A model generated the notes under the pieces. The model was not told the DNA's origin. It searched no databases and saw only the letters and a program-made list of their open reading frames with translations. Below are positions 33,004 through 42,036 of a stretch of 64,000 bases of DNA, piece after piece. The DNA comes from Euzebya sp. Lineage in GTDB: Bacteria > Actinomycetota > Nitriliruptoria > Euzebyales > Euzebyaceae. The DNA lies in the NCBI RefSeq assembly GCF_964222135.1, contig NZ_CAXQBR010000021.1, positions 1 through 64,000 of the forward strand, given 5' to 3'. Position 1 is the first letter of the stretch. Each line of letters begins with the position of its first letter. Both the position numbers and the translations under genes were made by a program.

Positions 33004-34860
33004 TCAGCCGCCCTCCGTCGGCGGCGCCGCCCCCGCCCCGCCACCGCCGTCTCCGGTGTGGACGAAGGTGTTGATCGCCTGCTCGAGCGCCTCGTCGTCG
33101 CGGTCGTCGACGGCCTGGAACTGCAGCAGCACCAGGCGGCCGCCGGCGGGTGGCTGGCCGGCGATGATGGTGTAGCTCGTGCCGGTGCCCCCGCAGTCGG
33201 TGTACTCATCGCGCACCCCGGTGTAGGCCGGGTCGGTGTAGATCTCCCGGCCCTCGTAGGTGCACTGGTCGCTGAAGCTGATCGCGTCCGCCAGCGTCTC
33301 CGGCGTGAAGGACGTCGCGAGCTGCTCGCTCGCGCCGAAGATCAGCCCCGGCGTCGTCCAGGTGGAGCGGAAGGCGTCCAGGTCCGGCGCGGCGGTGATC
33401 TGCTGGCCGACCTCCTGGCCGTCGATCACCCAGGGGCCCCGATCGACGTCGGCCCACGGCCGCGGGACGGTCACGGTGATGGAGTTCGAGTCATCGAACA
33501 CCGGCTCGAACGCGGCGTACGGCTCAGGCCCCGGCTCGGTGGTGGGACCGTCGTCCGGCTCGGTCGTCGGGGGGTCGGTGGGCTCCTCCGGTGGGGTCGT
33601 CTCCTCGTCCGGCGGCGGTGTCGGCTCCTCGGTCGGGTCGTCGCCGCCGGACAGGGCGATCGCCCCCCCGATGCCGCCGAGCACGACGACGACCCCCACG
33701 ACGGCGGCGATGATCCCCCACGGCGCCGACTTCTTCGGCGGCGCGCCCCCGTACCCGGCGTACTGGGGCTGGGGCTGCTGCGGCGGGGCGTACTGCGGAC
33801 CGGTCTGGCCGGCGTACGGGGTGGGGCCGGTCGGCGGGATCGGCCCGGGTCCGGTGACTGGGCCGGTGACCGGACCGGGCACCCCTCCCGTCGAGCCGGC
33901 GAAGCCCTGTGAGGCTCGGATGTCCTCGATGGACTGGGCGATGTCGTCGGAGTTCAGCGTGCGGGTGCTCTCGCGCGCCCGGGCGGCCTCCTCCTCGCGG
34001 ATCGGCAGGCTGGTCGGCAGCTGGCCCAGGGCCTGCTGGGTCTGCTGCAGGGCACGGCCCATCTCCGCCGCCGACGCGAACCGCTGGGCGGGGTCCTTCG
34101 CCATGGCGCGCTCGACGACGCGGGCGACCGCGTCGGGGATGCCGCGCTGGCGGAGGTCCGGGACCGGCTCGTCCTTGATGCGCGTCAGCGCCGGCACGAT
34201 CGACTCGTCGCCCTTGCGGACGAACGCGGCCTCCCCGGTCAGCAGCTTGAACATCGTCGACCCGAGCGCGTACAGGTCACTGCCCACCCCGGGGGGCTGG
34301 GCCTCGAGCAGCTCCGGGGCGACGTGCTCGATCGACGCGGTCAGGCTCGCTGTGCCGGTCTCGGGTCCGCCCTTCAGCCGGGCGATGCCGAAGTCGCCGA
34401 GCTTCGGCTCGCCGTACCCGCTGACCAGGACGTTCTCCGGCTTGAGGTCGCGGTGCAGGATGCCCGCCTGGTGGGCGGTCTCGAGCGCCCCACAGACCTG
34501 GACCATGATCTGGAGGACGTCAGGCCATGGCAGCGCCCCCTCCTCCTCGAGCCGGTCCCCGAGGGACCCGCGCTCCATGAAGTCCATCAGGATGTAGGGC
34601 TGGCCGCCCGCGGTGAACCCGGAGTCGTAGACCGTGACGATGTTCGGGTGCCCGCTGAGCATCCCCATCGCCTGGATCTCGCGCTCGAAGCGGATGCGGA
34701 CCTTCCGGTCCTTGACGGTGTTGGCCACCATCTTCACCGCGACGTCGCGGCGGAGGGACTCCTGCCGGGCCTTGTAGACGGTGCCGAAGCCGCCCGCGCC
34801 GACCTCCACCGCATCGGTGAGGTCCTCGATCCCCAGCTCAACCACGTCGTCGTCGTCCAT
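33004..34860 (-). CDS. Transmembrane Ser/Thr protein kinase (Pkn type)
   Basis: A 618-residue eukaryotic-like kinase. The kinase domain (about 10-270) has the glycine loop VGAGGFGTVYKA, VAVKMV, the catalytic loop HRDLKPENVL and DFGIARL. A juxtamembrane region with Pro/Gly/Gln repeats (about 310-375) leads to a single transmembrane helix (about 378-402). Then come a Pro/Thr/Glu-rich spacer and an extracellular domain (about 450-605) with a Cys pair in QCTYEGREIY and YTDCGGTGTSY. It has no PASTA domains, so its signal differs from PknB's. Its position between prcA and pafA raises the idea of control over proteasome components. Confidence 0.93.
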   Translation of the reverse strand: MDDDDVVELGIEDLTDAVEVGAGGFGTVYKARQESLRRDVAVKMVANTVKDRKVRIRFEREIQAMGMLSGHPNIVTVYDSGFTAGGQPYILMDFMERGSLGDRLEEEGALPWPDVLQIMVQVCGALETAHQAGILHRDLKPENVLVSGYGEPKLGDFGIARLKGGPETGTASLTASIEHVAPELLEAQPPGVGSDLYALGSTMFKLLTGEAAFVRKGDESIVPALTRIKDEPVPDLRQRGIPDAVARVVERAMAKDPAQRFASAAEMGRALQQTQQALGQLPTSLPIREEEAARARESTRTLNSDDIAQSIEDIRASQGFAGSTGGVPGPVTGPVTGPGPIPPTGPTPYAGQTGPQYAPPQQPQPQYAGYGGAPPKKSAPWGIIAAVVGVVVVLGGIGGAIALSGGDDPTEEPTPPPDEETTPPEEPTDPPTTEPDDGPTTEPGPEPYAAFEPVFDDSNSITVTVPRPWADVDRGPWVIDGQEVGQQITAAPDLDAFRSTWTTPGLIFGASEQLATSFTPETLADAISFSDQCTYEGREIYTDPAYTGVRDEYTDCGGTGTSYTIIAGQPPAGGRLVLLQFQAVDDRDDEALEQAINTFVHTGDGGGGAGAAPPTEGG

Positions 34861-34935
34861 GTGCCGACGTGGGATGCTACCGGGCTAGGAGGTCGAAGAT
34901 CGAACGGTCCGGCAACACCCGCTCGGCCGCCGGCC

Positions 34936-35616
34936 CTAGCCGGCCTCGAGCAGGGCCGTCACCTCGTCCTCGGTCAGGCGGAAGAACTTGCGGCGGCCGA
35001 GGCTCCGGTCGAGGCCGGCGACCTCGAGGCGCGACGGGGCCATGTCACGCTCCTCCACCTGGCCCAGCGCGCGGACGGTGGTGCGCAGGGCGGTGCCCCG
35101 GTCCATGCCCGGCTCGAAGCTCGCCGACAGGGCCTCGTTGATCGCCTCGGCGCTGCCGCCGATCGCCACGAACCCCTCCTCGTCGGTGATCGAGCCGTCG
35201 TAGAGGATGTGGTACAGCTCGACGGCGTCGCCGATGACCTCAGCGACCAGCAGCTCGACCTCGAGGGGCTTGGGCGAGTCGGTGAAGACCGACCCGAGGG
35301 CGTTCGAGTAGGCCGTCGCCAGCGCGCGGCCGGTCACGTCCTCCCGGCTGTACTGGTACCCCCGGACGTCGGCCAAGCGGATGCCGGCGACGCGCAGCTG
35401 CTCGAACTCGTTGTACTTGCCGACCGCCGCGAAGGCGATCCGGTCGTAGATCTCCGACACCTTGTGGAGGGTCGTGGAGGGGTTCTCCGCGACGAACAGC
35501 ACGCCGTCGGCGGTGACGACGGCGACCGCGGACCGGCCCCGGCTGATGCCCTTGCGGGCGAAGTCGGCCTTGTCCTTCATCGCCTGCTCGGGCGACACGT
35601 AGGGCATCATCGGCAT
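34936..35616 (-). CDS. prcA: Proteasome alpha subunit
   Basis: A 226-residue 20S proteasome alpha-type subunit forming the outer gate rings. It opens with MMPYVSPEQAMKDKADFARKGISRGRSAVAVVTADGVLFVAENPS, the actinobacterial PrcA pattern, and keeps KVSEIYDRIAFAAVGKYNEFEQLRVAGIR. It has no N-terminal Thr, as expected for alpha. It lies 39 nt downstream of prcB and before the kinase gene. Confidence 0.97.
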   Translation of the reverse strand: MPMMPYVSPEQAMKDKADFARKGISRGRSAVAVVTADGVLFVAENPSTTLHKVSEIYDRIAFAAVGKYNEFEQLRVAGIRLADVRGYQYSREDVTGRALATAYSNALGSVFTDSPKPLEVELLVAEVIGDAVELYHILYDGSITDEEGFVAIGGSAEAINEALSASFEPGMDRGTALRTTVRALGQVEERDMAPSRLEVAGLDRSLGRRKFFRLTEDEVTALLEAG

Positions 35617-35655
35617 GGTCGTGCTCCGTGGGGGCGGGGTCGGTCGGGCCCGGGG

Positions 35656-36516
35656 TCAGGCCCCGGCGTCGGGGCGGGGGTTGTCGTCGATCGCCGTCCC
35701 GGCCAGGCCGAGGCGGGATCCGCGCCGACCGGCGACCTCGGCGGCGCGCGCCGCCACCTCCTCCTCGGGGCGCTCGACGTAGCCATCGGCGTCGATCTCG
35801 GCGACGATCGGGTAGTGGCCGCGGACGGTGTCGGGGCCGCCGGTGGCGGAGTCCTCGTCCGCGGCGTCCCACAGCGCCGCCACGGCGAGGTCCACCGCGG
35901 CGTCCGCGGTCAGGTCCGGCTCCCAGCGGGCCTTCAGCGACGCGCGGGCGTGCAGGCTGCCCGACCCGGTGGCAGAGTACCGCCGCTCCTCGTAGCGGCC
36001 GCCGGCCACGTCGAAGTCGAAGATGCGGCCCGTGGCGGCGCGCTGGTCGTACCCGGCGAAGAGGGGGACCACGACGAGCCCCTGCATCGCGAGGGGCAGG
36101 TTGCCGCGCACCATGCTGGCCAGCTTGTTGGCCTTGCCCTCGAGGGACAGCTCGACGCCCTCGACCTTCTCGTAGTGCTCGAGCTCGGTGGCGAAGACCT
36201 TGGCCAGCTCCATCGCCGGACCGGCCGCGCCCGAGATCCCGACCGCGGACAGGCGGTCGGTCTGGAAGATCTTGCGCATGTCCCGCTTGGAGATCAGGTT
36301 CCCGGCCGTCGCCCGGCGGTCGCCGGCGATGATCACGCCGCCGTCGAACGTGAGCGCGACGATCGTGGTCCCCTCCACGTGGCCCGGCACCTGGGGGTGG
36401 TGGCCGTGCGCCAGCGGGTCCGAGGGCAGTGCGCGCCGAAGCAGTTCGCTGAACGAGGATCCCTGGTAGTCGAACGGGTCAACGATGTGAGAGCCGAGGG
36501 CCCAGCGGTCCGTCAT
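35656..36516 (-). CDS. prcB: Proteasome beta subunit
   Basis: A 286-residue catalytic subunit. The first 49 residues (ending HVEG) are a propeptide; autocleavage exposes Thr50 as the nucleophile (TTIVALTFDGG). In mature numbering Asp17 (AGDRR) and Lys33 (RDMRK) complete the active site exactly as in known 20S beta subunits. It is the first gene of the prcB-prcA pair and diverges from the DUF421 gene over 80 bp. The C-terminal tail beyond about 250 is Glu/Ala/Arg-rich. Confidence 0.97.
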   Translation of the reverse strand: MTDRWALGSHIVDPFDYQGSSFSELLRRALPSDPLAHGHHPQVPGHVEGTTIVALTFDGGVIIAGDRRATAGNLISKRDMRKIFQTDRLSAVGISGAAGPAMELAKVFATELEHYEKVEGVELSLEGKANKLASMVRGNLPLAMQGLVVVPLFAGYDQRAATGRIFDFDVAGGRYEERRYSATGSGSLHARASLKARWEPDLTADAAVDLAVAALWDAADEDSATGGPDTVRGHYPIVAEIDADGYVERPEEEVAARAAEVAGRRGSRLGLAGTAIDDNPRPDAGA

Positions 36517-36596
36517 AGGCGCCGAACGCTATCACCCGCGGCCGGGCTTTCAGCCGTCGACGGTGCGCGCCGCCGCGCACGTGGTAGGGCTGCGAC

Positions 36597-37166
36597 ATGT
36601 CGTCTGCGAGCGCGCTGTCGAAGCTCGGCATCACCCCTGCCGAGGCCGGCCTCACCGTCCTGATCGCCACCGCGATGTACCTGGTGGTGATCGTCCTCAG
36701 CAGGGTCTTCGGGCAGCGCCAGTTCGCGACGGCCACCAGCTACGACATGGCCTTCACCTTCGCCCTCGGCTCGATCGTCGGACGGGTGGTGCTGGTCCGG
36801 ACCTCCCTGGCGACCGCCGTCCTGGGCCTGGTCACCCTGTTCGGGCTGCACGCGACGTCGCGGTGGCTGCACCACCGCGTCCCGACCGTCCACCGGCTGA
36901 TCCAGAACCGCCCGATCCTCCTGGTCGTCGACGGCGAGGTGCTGGACGAGAACCTGCGGCGGGCTCGCACCAGCCGTGCGGAGCTGTTCCAGCAGGTGCG
37001 ACTGGCCGGCGTGGGGCGCCTGGCCGACGTCGGCGCGGTCATCATGGAGCGCAGCGGCGCGATGAGCGTGCTCCCCGCCGACGCGATCGTCGAGGACGTG
37101 GTGCTCCACGAGGTGTACGGCGCTGACCGGCTCCTCGACGCCGGGGGTGGCCGTCAGCGGGGGTAG
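36597..37166 (+). CDS. DUF421 (YetF-like) membrane protein
   Basis: A 189-residue protein with two or three N-terminal transmembrane helices (LTVLIATAMYLVVIVLSRVFG, AFTFALGSIVGRVVL and LATAVLGLVTLFGLHATSRWL). The cytosolic YetF/DUF421 domain follows: NRPILLVVDGEVLDENLRRARTSRAELFQQVRLAGVGRLADVGAVIMERSGAMSV. Function of the family is not established. It is the first gene after prcB at the edge of the island that separates prcB from pup, and its 3' end overlaps modC by 13 bp. Confidence 0.85.
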   Translation: MSSASALSKLGITPAEAGLTVLIATAMYLVVIVLSRVFGQRQFATATSYDMAFTFALGSIVGRVVLVRTSLATAVLGLVTLFGLHATSRWLHHRVPTVHRLIQNRPILLVVDGEVLDENLRRARTSRAELFQQVRLAGVGRLADVGAVIMERSGAMSVLPADAIVEDVVLHEVYGADRLLDAGGGRQRG

Positions 37167-38212
37167 ACCTCCACGTCAGCGGCCTTGAACGACGCCCACA
37201 CCGCACCGCCGGCGGCCAGGTCCAGATCGGCCAGCGCGGCGGCGGTCACCGCGGCGACGACCGGCGGTCGGCTGCGGACCTGCACGCGGACGCGGTCGCC
37301 GGCGATCTCGACATCTCCCACCTCGCCCGCCCAGACGTTCCGCGGGGAACCGCTCGGGGGCTCGCGGTGCAGCGACACGCTGCGGGGGTGGACCGTGACC
37401 AGCAACGGCCCGGTGGGCAGCGGGCCCGGCACGACCAGCCGCCCGCCCCCGTCCACCACGACGTGGCCCGCCCCCGCGGTGCCGGGAAAGAGGTTGATGC
37501 CGACCAGCCGCGCGACCCAGTCCGACCGCGGGCGCCGGGCGACCTCCGCCGGCGACCCGCTCTGGGTGACCCGGCCCCCTTCGAGGACGACGAGGCGGTC
37601 GGCCAGGGCGAGGGCCTCGAGCGGCTCGTGGGTCACCACCAGCACCGGCCCGTCGAAGGCCGCCAGGTGGGTGCGCAGCTCGCGTCGGACCGCCCCGCGG
37701 GCGTCCGCGTCCAGCGCCGACAGGGGCTCGTCGAGCAGCAGGCAGTCCGGGTCGGCGGCCAGCGCCCGGGCGAGCGCGACGCGCTGGCGCTGCCCGCCGG
37801 AGAGGGTCGCGGGCGGAGCACCGCCCAACCCCTGGAGGCCGACGCGCTCCAGCCACGCCGCCGCCCGGGTGGCCGCAGCAGCGCGGTCCAGACCGCGGCT
37901 GCGCGGGCCGAAGGCGACGTTCTCGAGCGCGCTCAGGTGGTCGAACAGCAGGAGGTCCTGGAAGACCACGCCGACGTGGCGGTCAGCGCTCGGCACGTCC
38001 ACGCCGGCCGCCACGTCGACGACGTCGCGGCCGGCCAGGCGGACCCGGCCGCGGTCGGGGGCGAGCAGCCCCGCGACGACGCGCAGCAACGTGGACTTGC
38101 CCGCCCCGTTCGGCCCGACGACGGCGACGACCTCGCCGGCCGCGACGGCCAGGTCGACGGTCAGCTCGAGCGTCCCGAGGTGGACCCCGACGTCCAGGTG
38201 GAGCCCGCTCAC
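37154..38212 (-). CDS. modC: Molybdate ABC transporter ATP-binding protein
   Basis: A 352-residue ATPase: Walker A GPNGAGKST, signature LSGGQRQRVALARAL, Walker B CLLLDEPLSALD and the H-loop VTHEPLEA. A C-terminal TOBE-like region (from about 285: VWAGEVGDVEIAGDRVRVQV) fits ModC. Its GTG overlaps the modB stop (GTGA). It powers uptake of molybdate (or tungstate) and ends the regulator-modA-modB-modC operon. Confidence 0.9.
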   Translation of the reverse strand: MSGLHLDVGVHLGTLELTVDLAVAAGEVVAVVGPNGAGKSTLLRVVAGLLAPDRGRVRLAGRDVVDVAAGVDVPSADRHVGVVFQDLLLFDHLSALENVAFGPRSRGLDRAAAATRAAAWLERVGLQGLGGAPPATLSGGQRQRVALARALAADPDCLLLDEPLSALDADARGAVRRELRTHLAAFDGPVLVVTHEPLEALALADRLVVLEGGRVTQSGSPAEVARRPRSDWVARLVGINLFPGTAGAGHVVVDGGGRLVVPGPLPTGPLLVTVHPRSVSLHREPPSGSPRNVWAGEVGDVEIAGDRVRVQVRSRPPVVAAVTAAALADLDLAAGGAVWASFKAADVEVYPR

Positions 38213-39009
38213 GACGCGCTCGTGCCGAGGTAGCGCCCGCGCAGCACGACGAGCACCGCGACGGAGATGGCCAGGAGCAGCAGGCTGAGCACGTAGGCCG
38301 CCTCGGGGTCGCTCTCGAGCAGCAGGTACACCCCGAGAGGCATCGTCTGGGTCCGGCCGGGGAAGTTCCCGGCGAAGGTGATCGTGGCCCCGAACTCGCC
38401 CAGCGCCCGGGCCCAGCACAGGGCCATCCCCGCCGCCAGCGACGGGCCGATCTGGGGCAGCGTGATCCGGCGGTAGATCGTCCAGCGGCTGGCGCCGAGC
38501 GTCGCGGCGGCGTCCTCCAGCCGCTGGTCGGCCTGCCGGAGGCCGGCCTCGACGGTGACGACGAGGACCGGCATCGCGACGAACGTCGCCGCGAGGACCG
38601 CGCCGGCGGTGGTGAAGGGCAGCCGCACGCCGGTCAGGGCCTCGAGGGGGCCGCCGAGCAACCCGCGCCGGCCGAAGGCGAGCAGCAGCGCGACGCCGCC
38701 CACGACCGGGGGCAGCACCATCGGCAGGACGGCGACCGCGCGCAGGAGCGAGAGGCCGCGCACGCGGGTCCGGGCGAACAGCCACGCGAGGGGGACGCCG
38801 AGCACGGTGGAGACGACCAGCGCGGCCCCCGACGTGACGAGGGACAACCGGATCGCGTCGAGGACCGCGGCGCTGGTCACCAGCGCCGGCACGCGCGCCA
38901 GCGGCGCGCGGCCCACCAGCCCGACGAGCGGGACGACCACCAGGGCCAGGCCGGCGACGGCCAGACCGGTCAGGACGCGGTGGGCGCCCGGGACCCCCCG
39001 GCCGCTCAT
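38209..39009 (-). CDS. modB: Molybdate ABC transporter permease
   Basis: A 266-residue inner membrane permease with about six helices. It shows the ModB pattern VLPMVLPPVVGGVALLLAFGRRG and the EAA loop EDAAATLGASRWTIYRRITLPQIGPS, then ALGEFGATITFAGNFPGRTQTMPLGVY, a highly conserved molybdate permease segment. Its ATG overlaps the modA stop (ATGA). Confidence 0.94.
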   Translation of the reverse strand: MSGRGVPGAHRVLTGLAVAGLALVVVPLVGLVGRAPLARVPALVTSAAVLDAIRLSLVTSGAALVVSTVLGVPLAWLFARTRVRGLSLLRAVAVLPMVLPPVVGGVALLLAFGRRGLLGGPLEALTGVRLPFTTAGAVLAATFVAMPVLVVTVEAGLRQADQRLEDAAATLGASRWTIYRRITLPQIGPSLAAGMALCWARALGEFGATITFAGNFPGRTQTMPLGVYLLLESDPEAAYVLSLLLLAISVAVLVVLRGRYLGTSAS

Positions 39010-39836
39010 CGACCCGCGCCGCCGGTGAAGCCGTGCCGCTCGAGGGTGGCCTGGGACGCCGGGTCGAGGACGTGGTCGACGAAGGCGGCCGCGCCGTCGG
39101 GGTTGGGCGCCTCGGCCAGCACCGCGATGAGGTGCTCGGCGACGACGTCGACGTCGGCCGGGACGGGGATGCCCTCCACGGCGTCGCCGGCGGTCACGAG
39201 GTCCGAGGCGTACACGATCGCCGCGTCGGCCTCGCCCAGCTCGACCTTGGACAGCGCGGCGCGCACGTCGAGCTCGAGGGAGGCCGGCGTCACGGCCACC
39301 CCGGCGACGTCGAGCGCCCGGGCGGCGTAGGCGCCCGCCGGCACCTCCGGCGCCGCCAGGACCAGGACCACGTCGGGATCCGCCAGGTCCTCCAGCGCGG
39401 TGATGCCGAGGGGGTTGCCGGCCGCGACCGCGATGGCGAGCTCGTTGGTGGCGAAGACCCGCGGGGTCGAACCGACCAGGCCCTCGGCAGCCACCCGGGC
39501 CATCTGCGCGTCGTCGGCGCTCGCGAACACGTCGGCGGGCGCGCCGTCGAGGATCTGGGTCGCCAGTGACTGGCTGCCGGCGACGTTCAGCACGACCGAC
39601 GCGCCGGGGTGGGCCGCCTCGAACGCGTCGCCGATCTCGACGAAGGCGTCTGTCGACGAGGCGGCGGCCTGCACGACCACGTCGCCGGTCACCGTCGGGG
39701 CCGCGGACGCGGCCGCGCTCTGCGAGGGACCATCCGCCACCCCTCCCCCACCGCCCGGTCCGCAGGCCGCGGCGACCAGGACCACTCCCGCCAGCACCGC
39801 GGACAAGCGCACGTGGGTGCCACGCGGCCGGCTCAC
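39006..39836 (-). CDS. modA: Molybdate-binding lipoprotein
   Basis: A 276-residue periplasmic-type binding protein anchored as a lipoprotein: signal peptide with lipobox LVAAAC followed by a Gly-rich linker. The mature part has VVVQAAASSTDAFVEIGDAFEAAHPGA, AGSQSLATQI and DVFASADDAQM, typical of ModA. The start is a GTG overlapping the stop of the upstream regulator (GTGA). It delivers molybdate to ModB. Confidence 0.93.
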   Translation of the reverse strand: MSRPRGTHVRLSAVLAGVVLVAAACGPGGGGGVADGPSQSAAASAAPTVTGDVVVQAAASSTDAFVEIGDAFEAAHPGASVVLNVAGSQSLATQILDGAPADVFASADDAQMARVAAEGLVGSTPRVFATNELAIAVAAGNPLGITALEDLADPDVVLVLAAPEVPAGAYAARALDVAGVAVTPASLELDVRAALSKVELGEADAAIVYASDLVTAGDAVEGIPVPADVDVVAEHLIAVLAEAPNPDGAAAFVDHVLDPASQATLERHGFTGGAGR

Positions 39837-40237
39837 CCGGGCAGCCCGATCACGACGTTGGTCGACTTCACCGACGCCACGACCTCCCGGCCGGGTGCGA
39901 GGTCGAGGGCCTGCACGCTCTCCGCGGTCATCAAGGACACCAGCCGGAACGGCCCCGCCTGCACCTCGACGACCGCCGCGGCGAGGTCGGCGGTGACCCC
40001 GGTGACGATGCCCGGCATCTGGTTCCGGGCGGACGAGGCGACGATCGGGCCCTGGGTGCCCGTGCCGCCCCGCTCGGCGATGATCCGTTGCACCTCGGCC
40101 ACCGGCACCAGCCGCTGGCCGCCCTCGGAGCGCTCGACCCGGACCGTGCCGTCCTCGTCCCACCGGCGGATGGTGTCGACGCTCACGCCGATCACCGCCG
40201 CGGCCTGCCCCACGCGCAGGAGCTCGTCATCTGCCAT
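39833..40237 (-). CDS. HTH-TOBE molybdate-responsive regulator
   Basis: A 134-residue protein with an N-terminal MerR/excisionase-like HTH (LLRVGQAAAVIGVSVDTIRRWDEDGTV) and a C-terminal TOBE (molbindin) domain (SARNQMPGIVTGVTADLAAAVVEVQAG...SVKSTNVVIGL). Proteins of this build bind molybdate through the TOBE unit and probably control the mod operon. It is the first gene of that operon and couples to modA by GTGA. Confidence 0.88.
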   Translation of the reverse strand: MADDELLRVGQAAAVIGVSVDTIRRWDEDGTVRVERSEGGQRLVPVAEVQRIIAERGGTGTQGPIVASSARNQMPGIVTGVTADLAAAVVEVQAGPFRLVSLMTAESVQALDLAPGREVVASVKSTNVVIGLPG

Positions 40238-40268
40238 GGCGTCCGATCATGAACCTATGCAGGTGTGG

Positions 40269-41759
40269 TCACAACCCTAGGTACAGGGACGACCCGGACA
40301 GCAGGTCGATCAGCTGGGCGTAGCGGCGGTGCACCTGCTCGTGCACCGCGCGGTCGGTGTCGTCGGGGTCGATGTGGTCGGTGATGGTGATCAGGTCCTC
40401 GACGGCGTCGAGGTCGTCGAGCAGGCCGACCGCGGTCATGCCGAGCACCGCCGCGCCGAACGCGGCCGCCTCGGCGACCTCCGGCACCTCGAGGGGGACG
40501 CGCAGCACGTCGGCGACGAGCTGGACCCACAGCGGCGAGTTGAGGAACCCGCCCGTGGCCCGCAGGCGGCGCAGCCCGTGGCCGGTGTCGTCGAGCGCGT
40601 CGGCGACCAGCCGCAGCTGGTGGGCGACGCCCTCCAGCCCGGCGCGCACGAGGTGCCCGCGCCGGTGGGCGTAGCGCAGCCCGAAGACCACGCCGGACGG
40701 CGCGCCGGACCACTGCGGCGCCCGCTCGCCGGTCAGGTACGGCAGGACCAGCACGCCCTCGGCGCCGGGGGGCACGTCGCCGGCCGACGCCGTCAGGTCG
40801 GCGACCTCGACCCGCCCGTCGAGGACGTGGTCGCGCAGCCAGGTCAGCCACAGCCCGCCGGTGCTGATGGCCCCACCGACGCACCACCGTCCGGGGGTGA
40901 GGGCGTAGCAGAAGGTGCGCATGGCGGGGTCGGTGACGGGCTCGTCGACGATGACCCGGATCGCCCCGCTGGTGCCGACCGTCAGCGCGCCGATGCCGTC
41001 CCCGATGGCGCCGACGCCGAGGTTGGCCATGATCCCGTCGGTCGCGCCCGCGACCACAGGGGTGTCTCGGGGCAGGCCGGTCCGGCCGGCGGCCGCGGCG
41101 GTCAGGCCGTCGAGGACGTGGTCGGTCGGCACGAGCGGGGCGAGCTGGTCGCGGTCGATGCCGGCCAGGCTCAGCGCCTCGTCATCCCAGTCGAGGTCCG
41201 ACAGGTTGAACAGCCCGGTGGCCGACGCGCCGGCGTGGTCGAGCACCGCCTCGCCGGTCAGGGCAGCCAGCAGCTGCTCCTTGATCGTCCCCCAGGTCCG
41301 CACCGACGCGGCCACGTCGGGCTGGTGGGCGGCCAGCCAGCGGAGCTTCGCCAGGGGTGCCATCGGGTGCAGCGGCGTGCCGGTGCGGCGGTAGACGTCG
41401 ACGTGGTCGGCGCGCAGGACCGCCGCCTCCGGCGCCGCCCTGGTGTCGGCGTAGATGATCAGCGGCGTCACCGGCCGGCCGTCGGCGTCGAGACCGAGGA
41501 GGCTGTGCATCACCGTGCTGATCGACACCGCCGAGACGGCGATCCCGTAGGCGCTGGCGTGGCCGGCGACCTCCTCGATCGCGTCGAGGGTGGCCTCGAC
41601 GATCGCGTCGGGGTCCTGCTCCGCCCAGCCGGGCTCGGGGTCGTCCAGGGCGTACTCGCGGCTGGCCACGACGTGCTCGGTCGCGTCGGCGTCGTACAGG
41701 CCGACCTTGACCGCCGTGGTCCCGACGTCGACGCCGATGACCGCACCGTCACGTGCCAT
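40269..41759 (-). CDS. FGGY-family kinase, probable gluconokinase
   Basis: A 496-residue sugar kinase. N-terminal phosphate-binding loop AVIGVDVGTTAVKVGLYD; VSISTVMHSLLGLDADG and IYADTRA match FGGY gluconokinases more than xylulokinases. The C-terminal half has GAISTGGLWLTWL, the FGGY signature region LVRAGLEGVAHQL and RATGGFLNSPLWVQ. It would phosphorylate gluconate to 6-phosphogluconate. It is intact, while its apparent partners, a transporter remnant overlapping its start and a frameshifted SMP-30 lactonase, are broken. Substrate assignment rests partly on that context. Confidence 0.85.
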   Translation of the reverse strand: MARDGAVIGVDVGTTAVKVGLYDADATEHVVASREYALDDPEPGWAEQDPDAIVEATLDAIEEVAGHASAYGIAVSAVSISTVMHSLLGLDADGRPVTPLIIYADTRAAPEAAVLRADHVDVYRRTGTPLHPMAPLAKLRWLAAHQPDVAASVRTWGTIKEQLLAALTGEAVLDHAGASATGLFNLSDLDWDDEALSLAGIDRDQLAPLVPTDHVLDGLTAAAAGRTGLPRDTPVVAGATDGIMANLGVGAIGDGIGALTVGTSGAIRVIVDEPVTDPAMRTFCYALTPGRWCVGGAISTGGLWLTWLRDHVLDGRVEVADLTASAGDVPPGAEGVLVLPYLTGERAPQWSGAPSGVVFGLRYAHRRGHLVRAGLEGVAHQLRLVADALDDTGHGLRRLRATGGFLNSPLWVQLVADVLRVPLEVPEVAEAAAFGAAVLGMTAVGLLDDLDAVEDLITITDHIDPDDTDRAVHEQVHRRYAQLIDLLSGSSLYLGL

Positions 41760-41884
41760 CAGGAGGACGTCATCCCGAGTATGGGGACGGCGAGGAGGTA
41801 CCCGCCGGCCGCGATGAGGACGATGCCGATGGTGATGCGGCCCGAGCCGAACGCGATCGCGTTCGGTGACGTCGCGACCGGCAT
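41759..41884 (-). pseudogene. C-terminal remnant of a DASS/SLC13-type transporter
   Basis: A 41-codon frame reads MPVATSPNAIAFGSGRITI then GIVLIAAGGYLLAVPILGM. This is the conserved C-terminal SNT/PNAI signature and last helix of divalent anion:sodium symporters (SLC13/DASS). Between GRITI and GIVLI about a dozen residues normally present are missing, and the sequence upstream of the ATG has no transporter similarity in this frame. So both an N-terminal truncation and an internal deletion are visible. The TGA overlaps the kinase ATG (TGATG), preserving an old operon junction. Confidence 0.7.
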
Positions 41885-42036
41885 CCCAGCACCATACCAC
41901 CGGGGTGTTCATCCGGGCGGTGGGGGTGATGGTGGCGGTGTGCGGGGTGCATGGAGATGGTTGATCCTGCACCTCTGCACCGCGACGCCCGACCGCGCGG
42001 CGCCCTGCCGGAGGATCGACAGATGCGGAGGACTCG

